Source: Tritrichomonas musculus
Taxonomy: Eukaryota; Parabasalia; Tritrichomonadida; Tritrichomonadidae
Reading direction: 5' to 3'
DNA: 64,000 nucleotides
Assembly (NCBI GenBank): GCA_039105265.1
Contig: JAPFFF010000003.1
Span: 2,790,001-2,854,000 of the forward strand
This document shows, piece after piece, positions 10,111-20,443 of the stretch (within the stretch, counting starts at the first letter, position 1; each line of letters opens with the position of its first letter). The notes under the pieces are model-generated. The model was not told the origin of the DNA. It was given only the letters and a program-made list of their open reading frames with translations, and did not search any database. Made by a program: the position numbers and the translations under genes.

Positions 10111-11720
10111 TATGTTAATAATCAATAGATTCTTTAAAAAGTCCCAAGTTCCTTCATTTACGCAATCAAAAAAAGAATTCGGCCCAGCAAATTATAAAAA
10201 AATGCCTGCATCTGATGATCAACTTTTTGTAAGTAGTTATTAGGAAGGAATTATAGCAATCTGATTCTATGTACACAATTATGCTTTTGAAAAAATTGAG
10301 GTCCATTTTTTAAAGCTGCATAATATAAAATAGTTTATGAGCATGGAATAATTCCTGCTGCTGTTGGTGATGTTACATAGTATTAAGAGTTCTGATATAC
10401 CGTTAAAAAAATCATGGTATTAATATCAATACATTTTTCAATATATCTATTAAAAGATATTATTTTGAATAATCAAAATGAAGCAATATTCAATGATAAA
10501 AGATTTAACTTCTAAATGACTAGAAGTTAAATAAATTAATAGAGAAGACTGAGGAGGAGACATATTGCATGACCACAATATGCAAATAAAGATATAAAGA
10601 TAAATGTGTTTTTGAAATGAACGATAAAAAAGTGTAATCCGGTAGAGATGTATGTGTAATTAACTGCCCAAATTACAGAGGCGCTTTAAGAAGAAATATT
10701 ATCTTCTGAAAAAAGGTTGTAGATCAATTAAAAAAATACATTGAAACGATCTATTTGTGTTTGATTAAATACCATGGACTTGGGCCTATCCATTCAATGT
10801 AAGTTCAGATACACAAAATTTGACTTTTCTTAGTTAATCAATTGACCGCTTGAAAATCATTAAAACGCGCAGACATTATTATTTTCATAGAAAAGTCTCA
10901 GGTGACCACAAGTAGTTTACTTTGAAATATATTTCAGTTGGAATATGCAAAATTCTTCATAGAAATGAAAAAAGATTGTAACACTTATATAGGATCATCA
11001 TAAATTTATTATTATAGATCTTATTCTTCAAGATACTACTACATTTATCTACAAAAACGTTATTATAAATAAATAAAAATTTTGCAAATCAAATATTGCC
11101 ACAATATATTTATTAGATATGAAAATGATTAGGCTGTGTGCTCTAAACGTCATCCCAGACATAACCTCATATATTGATATCATTAAGGCCATACATATTT
11201 TTCACTATTTATTTTGGTATTTTTTGTCTATATTTCAAAAACTGGTGTGGGTTAAAAGAAGACCATATGACAACAGTCTGGACACATAAATAAATAAAAA
11301 AAAAATTGCCAGAAAACTCCATTTAATTATGTACATTTGATTGTACTTTGTCATAATGCGTATCTTGAAATGCCTCGTAGAATCGGCAGGTGTATTATAT
11401 ATATATAATATCAATATGATTAACATTTTCCAAGAATTTGGTCAATGTCCACTAGATTAATTTTGTTCTATCTGTAAATGAGATTTGTTCTTTTAAAAGG
11501 TTGACATTAAGATTTCGAAAAAGCAAATAGAACTTCAAAAAGATAATGACACTATATTCTTATTAAGTAAAATGTATGGCTGATTTAGAATCTTAAACAC
11601 TAAGAACATAAAACTCAAAGATATAAAAACATTTAATATTACATTTATCAAAGACTCCTTGGTGATATAATTGGTGTGGTTAAGTCTTGGGAGCCATTTG
11701 GGGCACACAATCTAAAGTAT
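10111..11720. pseudogene. Possible decayed host coding sequence (plus strand, about 10112-10400), then nothing recognisable
   Basis: A short frame from ATG 10112 (MLIINRFFKKSQVPSFTQ..., 43 codons to a stop) continues after in-frame stops as sequence that still looks protein-like (VHNYAFEKIEVHF, then in another frame YEHGIIPAAVGDV). The last phrase is reminiscent of SEL1/TPR-type repeat proteins common in trichomonads, but the match is short. Several stops and frame changes make a functional gene unlikely. Beyond about 10500 to 11720 I see no gene, only patches of more balanced composition. Confidence 0.3.
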
Positions 11721-11721
11721 A

Positions 11722-12249
11722 CTACTCAAGTTCAAAAATCACAAATAAATCATTGATAAAAGATTCATATAAATCGATGTCTTGGTTTATAATAATGTTG
11801 GTGATATCATAGGAAATAAAATTTTTTTTGTTATTCAATTCTTTTGTTTTTGTTTGTATTAATATATTCTTTTTGTTAATGGTTCTTTGCTTATTATAAT
11901 TTTCCATTCGCAAAGTTACTATACAATTTTGGGACAATCGTTTTTTTCTACGCCACTTTTTGAATGGTTTTTCTATCCATGGATAGCTATTCATGGAAAG
12001 CATAAAACCGCCATCTTAAGGTGAAATTTAACTTACTCTGTTAAGAAAATTAACCAAAAAAATCGTAAATTTAAATTTTCTCTTAAAATTATAACTATTT
12101 GCTTTTTTTTGATATAATTTTTTTTTATTTTTCCATAATTTTTCAGGAATATACGCACCAGTGATCACCACAGGGCTGCACGAAGCCGAATCAGGCTCCT
12201 TGAATTGCTGGATGAATCGGGAAGCCATTTGAACTAGATATTTATGCAT
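11722..12249 (-). pseudogene. Two short adjacent minus-strand frames, possible remnant of one gene
   Basis: Minus-strand frames at 12028-12249 (73 codons, inner ATG giving MASRFIQQFKEPDSASCSP) and 11722-12003 (93 residues, starting MLSMNSYPWIEKPFKKWRRK) lie 24 bp apart in the same direction. The stretch 12150-12240 is markedly richer in G+C than its surroundings, as in a coding exon. Neither frame resembles a family I know. They could be one decayed gene, two exons, or chance; no trichomonad-type intron signal is visible between them. Confidence 0.25.
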
Positions 12250-12308
12250 TATTTAGCAAAAATTGAATAAAAAATGTATAAAAAAGTATTCAAAAAGTTT
12301 AAAAGTTT

Positions 12309-12725
12309 GCTAAACCATTTGGAACTGATGGCAACAGTCCTGAGTTTATCGAATATTGTCAGAATGCAATGAATATGAATGGTGAACAGTCAGGATTTAA
12401 CAAAGAGGTCATCGCATCACTAATAAACATAAAACGATATCATGATAATGCAGGAAATTATAGTAATGATGCAACATCATTTTTCGTTGGTCTACCAACA
12501 GAAACTGATAACACATATCAGCAAGGTTTAACATCATTATCACCAATCAATTTTGAAATTAATGTTTCACAGAAGAAAGACAATGATGATGATTATGCTA
12601 ATATTGTTGATTGTGCTCCATTGTTATGTTTATTATATGATTCATCAATTTCAATATTGGTACAGCCAAATTGTATGCCACCGATGGTTAGAATTGGTAC
12701 ATACGATATCACAAGTCCGGAGTAA
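12309..12725 (+). pseudogene. Fossil fragment of a Maverick/Polinton major capsid gene
   Basis: This is the C-terminal portion of a double-jelly-roll capsid protein. The translated fragment (for example MNMNGEQSGFNKEV, LPTETDNTYQQGLTSLSP, SSISILVQPN) is very similar to the end of the capsid gene at 21694-23364 but differs at many synonymous positions and some residues. It therefore belongs to an older, separate Maverick copy or lineage. Only this piece of the gene remains here; the element is broken. It is in the same orientation as the whole Maverick further right. Confidence 0.85.
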
Positions 12726-14430
12726 ATGAATCATCAATAATGAATCATGAGAGCACTACAAGCATAAATGTAAACCATTCAAAATTGAAAAGATAAAACC
12801 AAATCATTCGTTTATTTAAAAAGAATATCATACACAAACAATATATACCACAAATATATATAAAATATCAATAAGAAAATTTTTTTTCTGATAAATTTTG
12901 AGATATTTTTATAATAAATATAGCAATTAAAAAAACTATTGAAAAAGTTTGCATTTTCAATTAGTTTTCATAATTAATACTGAAAAACTGTCCATAATTT
13001 TATAATTCTCTATACGATTTGAACAATTTTTTAATATGATATTTAAATGACATATTTAAAATTATAAATCCACTTTTTTTCAAAAATTTGGCGCAGATTT
13101 TTTAGAAAAAGATATTTTTCATATATTGTATATTTTGAGAAGTTTATACTAAAAATTTTACAAATAAATTGAGTTTCACGAACAAATCTTCAAAGTTTTC
13201 TCGCGCAAATCAACTTAATAATGTTAAGGGAAAAGAAAAAATAATTGATGGTACATTAAAAAAAGCAAGAGAAAAGAGAATCCCAAAATATAATCAAAAC
13301 ATATCTCCTGTAAAAGACACAACAAACGCTAAAAATGCCAAAATACAAAAAAATAAAAACAAGCGCTAGAAATGCTTTCTGAAAAAGTTGATTTTAAAAT
13401 GAATGATATTCAATTTCAACTGAAAAGTTATGATAAAATAATAGGCTATTTTTATTCAACTATGAAAGTCATATATCTCAGATTAAATCCAAAAGAGAGG
13501 GCTAACTAATTGAATAGCCAAGAAATTCACATATATATAGGAAAGAATATTATAAATCATATTTCAGACAAAAAAATAGTCGAATAATTAATTAATTTAA
13601 TCAAAAGTTAAGAGATTTAATAAATTAAATTAAATTAATTCTTAATTTGATAAAATATTTTTATTTTTAAAAATAATTGTTTTATTTTAATAATATAAAA
13701 TGTATTCAAAAAATGATTGTCATGGTCAACTTTATGATAATAACCGATTTGCATTGAATTTTATAAATGCATTTTTTGGAAAAATTTGCGCTGATTTTTT
13801 TAATTAATATATTCAAATAATTAGATAATATTTATTAAAAAAATATATACTAACATGATCCTTTTTTTATAGAAAAATATTTTTAAATCTTCTTTTTATT
13901 AAAATCATTAAATAATTTTTTGAAAAAGTTAAATATTTCAATGGATTTTTTTTTATAAAATTATTTTTAATTTATCTAAGAATTTATCAGAAAAAAACAA
14001 ATCATAGATATGAATTGTTAAATATTTTGTGCACTATATTTTAAATATATATAAATTAATTAAAAATCTAAAAAACCATTTAGCTTGTAGTACTCTGAAT
14101 CATGTTATTATATAGGGAGTCCAACGATAGAAATTTTTTTCATATGAATTAAAAATAAAAATATTTAATTAAAAATAATCTATAAATCATTTTATATATA
14201 AATTATATTTTATTTTTGAAAATTATCTATCAGATAATTTTAAATTTCTGAAGCTTGGTTTGAAATAATCAAAAACATTTCCCATATAAACAATGAGGAA
14301 AATGATAGATTAAATAGACACATATATACAAAATTAGATTAAATATTAAGAAATTGATAAAATGTCGTTAAATAATGAAAAAATGTTAATCTTATTGATT
14401 CAAATTAGAAAATTCAATTTTTATTTAATT

Positions 14431-15890
14431 AAATTTAAAGGTATGGAAACTTCTATCCACTCGACAGATCATTTTTCTTTCAAAATATAATTTTTAAATA
14501 ACAGTATTAATGATAAATATAATATAAAAAAGACATATTTTTCGAGAGGAATTTAAGATAAAAATAAATTATTTTTTTGAAAAAAATTGAATCCTAATCT
14601 GGTTATCCTAATTCAAAAAACAATTTTTTTTATTTTTTTAATTATATTATTTTTAAATATAATTATATAAGTAATTTATATTTCATGAGGAAGAACTCGA
14701 AATTTATCATTTTTTATATTTATATCACAAGTGATATGAATTATTTTAACCTAAAAGGCGAATATTTTTTTACCTAAAAGGCGAATTTCAAAATTTTGAA
14801 AATTATGAGTTTATACAGGAAATTGTTTTCTAATTTTCTTTATATTGATATCAAAAATTCTATTCCCAATTCGTTCAAATCACTTTTTCCATTTTTATTG
14901 TTGATTATACATCATGGATATGCAAACCAAGCAAAGATTATTCATTTTTAATATTTTTTCCTAAAACTCAAGCAAATTCGCCAAATTTACTAAATAAAAG
15001 CGATTTACAAAATAACTATCGTACAAATTCCAGCACCTAGTTGGCAGATGAAAAAACTATCGATAATTTATTTGTTTATAAGGAAAATAAAACATACTGG
15101 AATTAATAAAAGAATTATTTTGTAAAACAATCTTATTTAGTGAGTTTTTTGAATTTGTTTGAGCTTTAGGAAAAGACATTATAAAATAATTATCTTTGCA
15201 TGGTTTACTTTTCCACGATGCGCTGGGATATAACTAAGAATTGTTTTGTAAACTACTCTTATTTAGTTATTGTGTTGAGTTTATTTGTGTCTTTGGAAGA
15301 AATACTATAAAAAAAATAAATTAACCTTTTTGGTCAAAAAATTTTCATCTTTATTGGTCAATAATAAAATTCATATCATCAATGATATGAACTATACAAA
15401 AAATTGATAACATCATATAAGATCTCCAAATCCACTCGAAAAACATGGCCTTTTTTTTATTTTATTTTCTAATAAATAAAAAAATGAAGAACATATAAAC
15501 AAACTAAAAACTTTTGTCGACTCATTCATCTTTAAATTGATTTTTTCTTAAAAAAACATTTTTTTCTCATTATGCCTTTTATGAGATTTGAATTAAGCAC
15601 TTTCATGCTATTTTTAAATATGTTAATAATATGATAAAACAATATTAGACATGCATTAAACTTTGATGAGGTTTTTTCCGTTGATCAAAAATTGCCAATT
15701 TTTGGATTTCATTTTTTTCTTGTTTTTCGGTAATAAAATTAAAATTATATTTTTTTGATTTTATATTTATGCTACAAATATTATATACATGACGATGGAC
15801 TAATTTTTAATAAAAAATGATCAATATTCGAGCTTTTTTTGCATAAAATAAAATTGAATTGAAAAAGAGTTTCCATACCTTTTTAAATTT
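14431..15890. repeat. Imperfect foldback structure, about 1.45 kb
   Basis: The ends carry inverted AAGGTATGGAAACT (14438-14451 and 15868-15882). Toward the middle another clear inverted pair (about 14954-15016 and 15113-15177; shared phrases include CCTAAAACTCAAGCAAATTC versus its near-complement) brackets a short centre. Intermediate arms match only in patches (for example GTGATATGAATT). It may be a decayed foldback transposon. No TA or other duplication could be fixed, so borders are approximate. Confidence 0.35.
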
Positions 15891-16138
15891 GAATTCTTCG
15901 CTGTAGAAATAGAAACAAAATCTAATTTAATGAATATTAAGGGTAAAGTTGGATTTTCTCAACTTTTTTCCACTTTTTGTAATATCTTTCAAAATATCCT
16001 ATGAGTTTTTGCTAATGGCAAATCTGATATTTCATTAAAATATAAAAAATTTATATATTTCTTATCAAATCAACGTTTAATCATTTTTTATTTTATCCAT
16101 TAAGATTATCATGTATAATCTTAATTTAAAAAAATATA

Positions 16139-16143
16139 ATTAA
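16139..16143. repeat. Maverick target-site duplication, left copy (ATTAA)
   Basis: ATTAA precedes the element and recurs at 40805-40809 directly after its right end. Mavericks/Polintons are known to make 5-6 bp duplications. Confidence 0.8.
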
Positions 16144-16497
16144 AGTAGTATACGGTAGGCTCCGCTAACGCCCAGCCTACCGCGCTTCTCTCCGCTACGC
16201 TACGTTCGCGCTACTCCAAGGGCTCCCGCCCCTGGACCCCATTCAGAAAAAGTTCCCCATTCAAAAAGTTCCATTCAGAAAAAGTTCCCCCATTCAAAAA
16301 GCCAGTTATTCAAAAAGTTCCTCATTCAAAAAGCCAGATATTCAAAAAGTTAACAATTCAAAAAGTTCTCTATTCAAAAAGTAGTATATAAAATGGCGTG
16401 ATTTTTTAACGTCCCGTGTAAAAAATCCCTCCATTTGTCATTAATGACCACAAAAAAATATTTTCCACGATTGAAATGTACCCGAGACTAAATCCAG
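16144..16497 (+). repeat. Maverick left terminal inverted repeat
   Basis: The inverted copy is 40452-40804. The outer end (AGTAGTATACGGTAGGCTCC) forms a dyad with AGCCTACCG a few bases in. It is followed by a G+C-rich stretch and by about nine copies of a 14-19 bp unit built on ATTCAAAAAGTTCC or ATTCAGAAAAAGTTCC (about 16250-16385). The inner part holds a GCGTGATTTTTTA box (16396-16408), an initiator-like TCATTAATGAC, and the start codon of the first gene. Confidence 0.95.
16396..16476 (+). promoter_or_regulatory. Promoter-like segment inside the left TIR
   Basis: TATATAAAATG leads into GCGTGATTTTTTA (16396-16408). A GCGT followed by a run of T also stands upstream of the polymerase and of the 278-residue gene. 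GTCATTAATGAC lies about 35 bp before the ATG at 16476. The same segment is present in the right TIR. Promoter function is inferred. Confidence 0.4.
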
Positions 16498-17780
16498 CTG
16501 AAGAGCAAACACCAATAGCAATTGAATATGCCTATTTTCTGGAAGATGGAGAACAAGACCCTAGCAAACCAAACAGATACTATTTTAATTTCCCACAAGA
16601 ATGGTGTACATCAAATAGAGGCGAATCAATTGTAGGAGTGAGAAGTATTTGGATGATTGCAAAAAGAAGAAAATTAGAATTTGACTTTAGCATTAGAAAA
16701 TATCTGAGGAAAGATTTTGATGAATTAAAAGCAAAGGCTGAAAATAAAGACTTATCAAATGACCAAATATATGACAAATTACCAGAAAAATCAAAAATAG
16801 AATTGACAATACATGTTATATCTTGGCTTTCTACAGAGAATGATTTTAGAAAATTATTTGATGACATAAATAAACAGTTAAATAAAAAGTTTGAGGAATT
16901 TAATGGAGCATTCTTAAATAAATATAAAATAACTATTGAAGACATAAAAGAAATTACTAAAGCATATGCAGACATAATGAAAGCATATATTAATCCATAT
17001 ATGGGACGCTTTTATTTTGTGAAGGATGTGATTGCATTTCTATTCAATGCCCCAGAAAAATATAAAGAATACAAAGAGAAAATTAATGATTGGATAAAAC
17101 AACATAAAGAAAAAATTGTTCCATTATTTCATCAAGATGATGTTAATAGAAGTATGAATGATTTCCAAATGGATGGATATTATGATTATGATAAGAAAAC
17201 ATTTATTGAAACCATTTATTCACCTCAAAATTTAGAAAGAAATATAGCATATCCCCCATCATATGTACCACCAGATATAGATGAATTTGTAGAGAATCCA
17301 CAACCACCTCAAGACCCTGAACCAACTCCAAAACCAATACCTGGTGAAAATGAATTTATTAATTTAGGTCTATGCTATGTTGATTTCAAGATTAAATTTA
17401 TTGATAATGATAGACTAGATTCTAATTATAAGAACACAGATTTTACAGATTTATTAAATTTAGGGGATAAATCATACCAAAACAAACTTAATGATTTTAA
17501 TGACGAATGGTTTAGAAGAATAGATTTTAAAAATATATGGGATAGGCATTCATGTAAAGTTTATTCATCAATAGCAGAACAGTCAAATAAATATTATTTA
17601 GGCAATAGTCAAATGTACTTTAATCCCATTAAATATTTTAAATTAAACTCAACAGACCAAAGATTTTGGGTAGAATTTTATTCAGGTCGCCATAATACAA
17701 TCCCTGTCATATTACCAAATGGTGAATCATTTGTGATTGAAATACAGTTTTTACCATACAAGAAGATGCTTTACATTTAA
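16476..17780 (+). CDS. Maverick structural-like protein of unknown role (434 aa)
   Basis: The first gene of the element; its start codon lies inside the TIR. Residues 15-60 (YYFNFPQEW, IVGVRSIWM) and the C-terminal 100 residues (FWVEFYSG, PNGESFVIEIQF) have the beta-rich look of virion proteins. A charged, helical middle (about 80-210) and a proline-rich linker (PPQDPEPTPKPIPG, about 275-290) separate them. It could be a minor capsid protein, but I do not recognise a specific family. It lies 10 bp upstream of the integrase gene in the same direction, suggesting co-expression. It is a part of a fossil Maverick whose frame is open. Confidence 0.75.
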   Translation: MYPRLNPAEEQTPIAIEYAYFLEDGEQDPSKPNRYYFNFPQEWCTSNRGESIVGVRSIWMIAKRRKLEFDFSIRKYLRKDFDELKAKAENKDLSNDQIYDKLPEKSKIELTIHVISWLSTENDFRKLFDDINKQLNKKFEEFNGAFLNKYKITIEDIKEITKAYADIMKAYINPYMGRFYFVKDVIAFLFNAPEKYKEYKEKINDWIKQHKEKIVPLFHQDDVNRSMNDFQMDGYYDYDKKTFIETIYSPQNLERNIAYPPSYVPPDIDEFVENPQPPQDPEPTPKPIPGENEFINLGLCYVDFKIKFIDNDRLDSNYKNTDFTDLLNLGDKSYQNKLNDFNDEWFRRIDFKNIWDRHSCKVYSSIAEQSNKYYLGNSQMYFNPIKYFKLNSTDQRFWVEFYSGRHNTIPVILPNGESFVIEIQFLPYKKMLYI

Positions 17781-17790
17781 ATGAATTTAA

Positions 17791-18867
17791 ATGACTTACA
17801 AGACAATAGATGAGTTATTTAAGAAATTTCCGTGGAAGACACCATCTAAATTTGTCCCTCTTGCAAAACGCTATGGATTCACAGAAGAGGCAGCATTGAA
17901 TTATTTAAAGAAAGTGGTTCATGATGTGAAAGTACCAAAGGCAAAATTCATGAACATCTATTCGAAGCATTCGGGTGGATACCAAATGGACACATTCATA
18001 AATGACAAGACAAAAGATGGATTAAATTATTTGATGTTAATTAATATTAATACCAGGAAGGCTTTTTGTTATCCAATGAAGGGGAAGGGTGCAAAAGAAG
18101 TAGCCAAAGCACTTAACAAATTTTTTGAAGAAGAACCAGATGTCTATTCTATAACATCAGACCAAGATGCAGCTTATTTGTCCAACGATGTATTGCAACT
18201 GATGAAAACACATGACATAATATACAATACAACAGAAGACAATAACCATAATGTTCTAGGTATTATAAATAGATTCATGAGAACAATAAGAGATATGGTA
18301 GGTGAGAATAGATATATTGGAGAACAAGAGATGAATGGTTTAATAGATTCATACAACAATTCTCCCCACAGGTCACTAGACTATAAAATACCAAATGAAA
18401 TGACAGAAAAAGATGAAAAAGAATATGTAAAAACCAAATCACAAAATAATCCCTATGATTTCAAACCAAATGATAGAGTTAGAATTATTCAAGCTAAGGA
18501 ACCATTTTCTAAGCGCAGAAATAGGGTCAGTAAAGAAGCATACATAGTTGATTCCAAGGCTGGAAATCAATTTATAGTTAAGTCCAAAGATGAATCAATT
18601 GACAAGCTGCCAGGATACAGACTAATAAAAACTCAAAATAAAAATATCGCCCAAACACTGAAGGGAGGCAAGAGAGGTATAGTTGAGAAGATTATTTCTT
18701 ATGATGCAGCTAAGAATAAATATAAAATAAAATATAGCGAGGGAACAGAAGATGTAATTCCAGCTAAAAATTTACGAGAGGGAGCACCAACTAAATTATC
18801 CAATCTTGAGATGGATTACTGGTCAAAACAAAAAAATATCCCTGAAAAAATTCGCCTGTGGATATAA
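17791..18867 (+). CDS. Maverick integrase (retroviral-type, rve) with C-terminal chromo/SH3-like domain
   Basis: This 358-residue protein has an RNase H-like integrase core at about residues 50-210: first aspartate in GGYQMDTFI (D67), second in ITSDQDAAY (D124), then the helix region ending in NNSPHRSLDYKIPNEM, which is typical of the rve family. The C-terminal part (about 230-345) has an SH3-like basic segment and a chromo/tudor-like stretch (KRGIVEKIISYDAAKNKYKIKY). In Mavericks this enzyme joins the element ends to target DNA and makes the short duplication. It follows the 434-aa gene by 10 bp. Confidence 0.9.
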   Translation: MTYKTIDELFKKFPWKTPSKFVPLAKRYGFTEEAALNYLKKVVHDVKVPKAKFMNIYSKHSGGYQMDTFINDKTKDGLNYLMLININTRKAFCYPMKGKGAKEVAKALNKFFEEEPDVYSITSDQDAAYLSNDVLQLMKTHDIIYNTTEDNNHNVLGIINRFMRTIRDMVGENRYIGEQEMNGLIDSYNNSPHRSLDYKIPNEMTEKDEKEYVKTKSQNNPYDFKPNDRVRIIQAKEPFSKRRNRVSKEAYIVDSKAGNQFIVKSKDESIDKLPGYRLIKTQNKNIAQTLKGGKRGIVEKIISYDAAKNKYKIKYSEGTEDVIPAKNLREGAPTKLSNLEMDYWSKQKNIPEKIRLWI

Positions 18868-18898
18868 TTTTATTTTTATATTTTTTATCTCTACAGAA

Positions 18899-19513
18899 AT
18901 GTCAACTGAGCAAACCATAGAATTTGTTCCACTTCTTGGCTTTGAAGACAGTTATGAAATTTTGAATAAATATCCATTTACAATCAGAAGAAAACAAGAT
19001 AATAAAATTGTATATGAATGGATTGAAAATAATGGTTATTGTAGATTACACTTAATTATCAATGGGCAACAGAAGAAATTTCAAAAACATGTATTAATAG
19101 CAAATCAATTTATTCCTAATGATGACCCAGAGCATAAAAAATATGTTGACCATAGAAATCATATACGAGATGATAATAGATTAGAAAATTTAAGATGGTG
19201 TAGTCAACAAAATAATTGTTTCAATAAATCTATGCATATGGGTATACATTATCAGTTTGTTGATGAAATACCAGATGATGCTATACAAATTAATGAATAT
19301 GGCAACCATAAATTTGATGAAGGGAAATATTACTACTACTTCAATGAAGATACAAATGAAGATATATTTTATGGTAAAATAACTGAGGACATATATAAAA
19401 TATTACATATTAATAAATATAAAGGAGGCATAGAATTTGTTGTATTTAAAGATGTAAACAATAAACCTGTTAACATTTATGTCAATAAATTTAAACAATT
19501 ATATGATTTATAA
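18899..19513 (+). CDS. HNH endonuclease (NUMOD4-HNH type) in the Maverick
   Basis: The start is taken at 18899 (MSTEQTIEFVPLLGF) rather than an earlier in-frame ATG that overlaps the integrase, because a leader TTATCTCTACAGAA abuts it just as in two other genes of the element. The 204-residue product has a NUMOD4-like N-terminus (YPFTIRRKQDNKIVYEW) and an HNH motif around residues 80-105: VDHRNHIRDDNRLENLRWCS, followed by QQNN. Such HNH enzymes are common free-standing or homing-like nucleases in phages and large DNA viruses. Here it sits between integrase and packaging ATPase; its role (recombination, homing, host DNA cleavage) is unknown. The C-terminal 90 residues are unassigned. Confidence 0.85.
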   Translation: MSTEQTIEFVPLLGFEDSYEILNKYPFTIRRKQDNKIVYEWIENNGYCRLHLIINGQQKKFQKHVLIANQFIPNDDPEHKKYVDHRNHIRDDNRLENLRWCSQQNNCFNKSMHMGIHYQFVDEIPDDAIQINEYGNHKFDEGKYYYYFNEDTNEDIFYGKITEDIYKILHINKYKGGIEFVVFKDVNNKPVNIYVNKFKQLYDL

Positions 19514-19536
19514 ATCTAATATTTATTTTTTTATCA

Positions 19537-19563
19537 ATGGCTCGATTGAGGAAATGGATTTAA
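19537..19563 (+). other. Small upstream ORF before the ATPase gene (8 codons)
   Basis: A T7 tract (19526-19532) is followed by ATG at 19537 encoding MARLRKWI and a stop, 11 bp before the ATPase start. It may be a translation-modulating leader or mark the transcription start; there is no direct evidence. Confidence 0.25.
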
Positions 19564-19573
19564 CCACAAATAA

Positions 19574-20428
19574 ATGTCTAAACAAATAATGAAAGAAGTG
19601 GAATCACTAATCCAAAAGACAATGAAGAAAAACCAAAAAGAAATAGAAGCCGCGTTAATGAAACCATTACATCCATCCTATCCATTTAGCACCAATGGAA
19701 TAATTTTTCTTATTGGGCGCCCAGGAAGTGGTAAGAGTTATTGGATATTTAAACATATATTAATTACAGAGAGATTATTTAAGCATCCATACTATCAGAA
19801 AATTATTTTTTGTTCCACATCTGGAAAAGCAGATAAGACAGCTGAGGCTATGAGTAAAAATGTAAAGACACCAATAGTATATCTTAATGAAGCAGAATTA
19901 ATGGATTACCTAAAGAAGCATCTAAAGAGAAAGATAAAATATTATGCAATGGTAAAGCATGTATTATCAAGAATGAAAGAAGCCAATGAAGAAATGCAGA
20001 GGCTAATAAATAAGCACTCTCTTCAAGAAATAGATGATAGAATAGTATATATAGCCAATAAGCTAGTAAAATACCAAACCTCATCATATCCATACAACAC
20101 CCTGATAATATTAGATGACTGTGCAGGAAGTGATTTATTAACACATAACAACACTGAATTCATCAGATTGTTAACCAAAACAAGACACTATAATATTACT
20201 TGTATCATGGCTATTCAAACAATTAGATTTGTCCATATAAATGCCAAAAGATTGGCCACAGATATTATATGCTATAGTGGTTATTCAGAAGAAGATTTTA
20301 CATCTTTGCTTCAACAAACAAATAACAATCTAAATATAAAAAATACAGTTAAAGAATATTTGCAACATAGAGAACCACATGATAAATTTATTTGCAATAT
20401 AACAGCCAATAAATATTACTTTGAATGA
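19574..20428 (+). CDS. Maverick DNA-packaging ATPase (FtsK/HerA, A32-like)
   Basis: A 284-residue P-loop ATPase. Walker A is GRPGSGKS at about residues 47-54, preceded by the hydrophobic strand IIFLI. Walker B is TLIILDDCAG at about 176-185. A conserved TRHYNITCIMAIQT sensor-type segment follows at about 208-221, as in A32-like packaging ATPases of poxvirus- and Polinton-type elements. The protein would pump the element genome into a capsid. It is in the rightward gene cluster directly before the structural genes, 15 bp from the next start. Confidence 0.92.
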   Translation: MSKQIMKEVESLIQKTMKKNQKEIEAALMKPLHPSYPFSTNGIIFLIGRPGSGKSYWIFKHILITERLFKHPYYQKIIFCSTSGKADKTAEAMSKNVKTPIVYLNEAELMDYLKKHLKRKIKYYAMVKHVLSRMKEANEEMQRLINKHSLQEIDDRIVYIANKLVKYQTSSYPYNTLIILDDCAGSDLLTHNNTEFIRLLTKTRHYNITCIMAIQTIRFVHINAKRLATDIICYSGYSEEDFTSLLQQTNNNLNIKNTVKEYLQHREPHDKFICNITANKYYFE

Positions 20429-20443
20429 TTTAATTGGTTTTAA

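Larger units (their letters stand above)
12726..16143. other. Gene-poor AT-rich DNA left of the Maverick
   Basis: No credible gene. The only longer frame (13169-13369, 66 residues, Lys/Asn-rich) has no family match and is probably chance. The stretch holds an imperfect foldback structure at 14431-15890 and ends in the Maverick target duplication ATTAA (16139-16143). Confidence 0.6.

Noticed and set aside
13169-13369. 66-residue Lys/Asn-rich frame
   Set aside because: Starts without an ATG, no family match, composition expected by chance in AT-rich DNA.
18806-18898. Longer N-terminus of the HNH gene from an ATG inside the integrase gene
   Set aside because: It would overlap the integrase out of frame and lacks the TCTACAGAA leader that precedes the chosen start.
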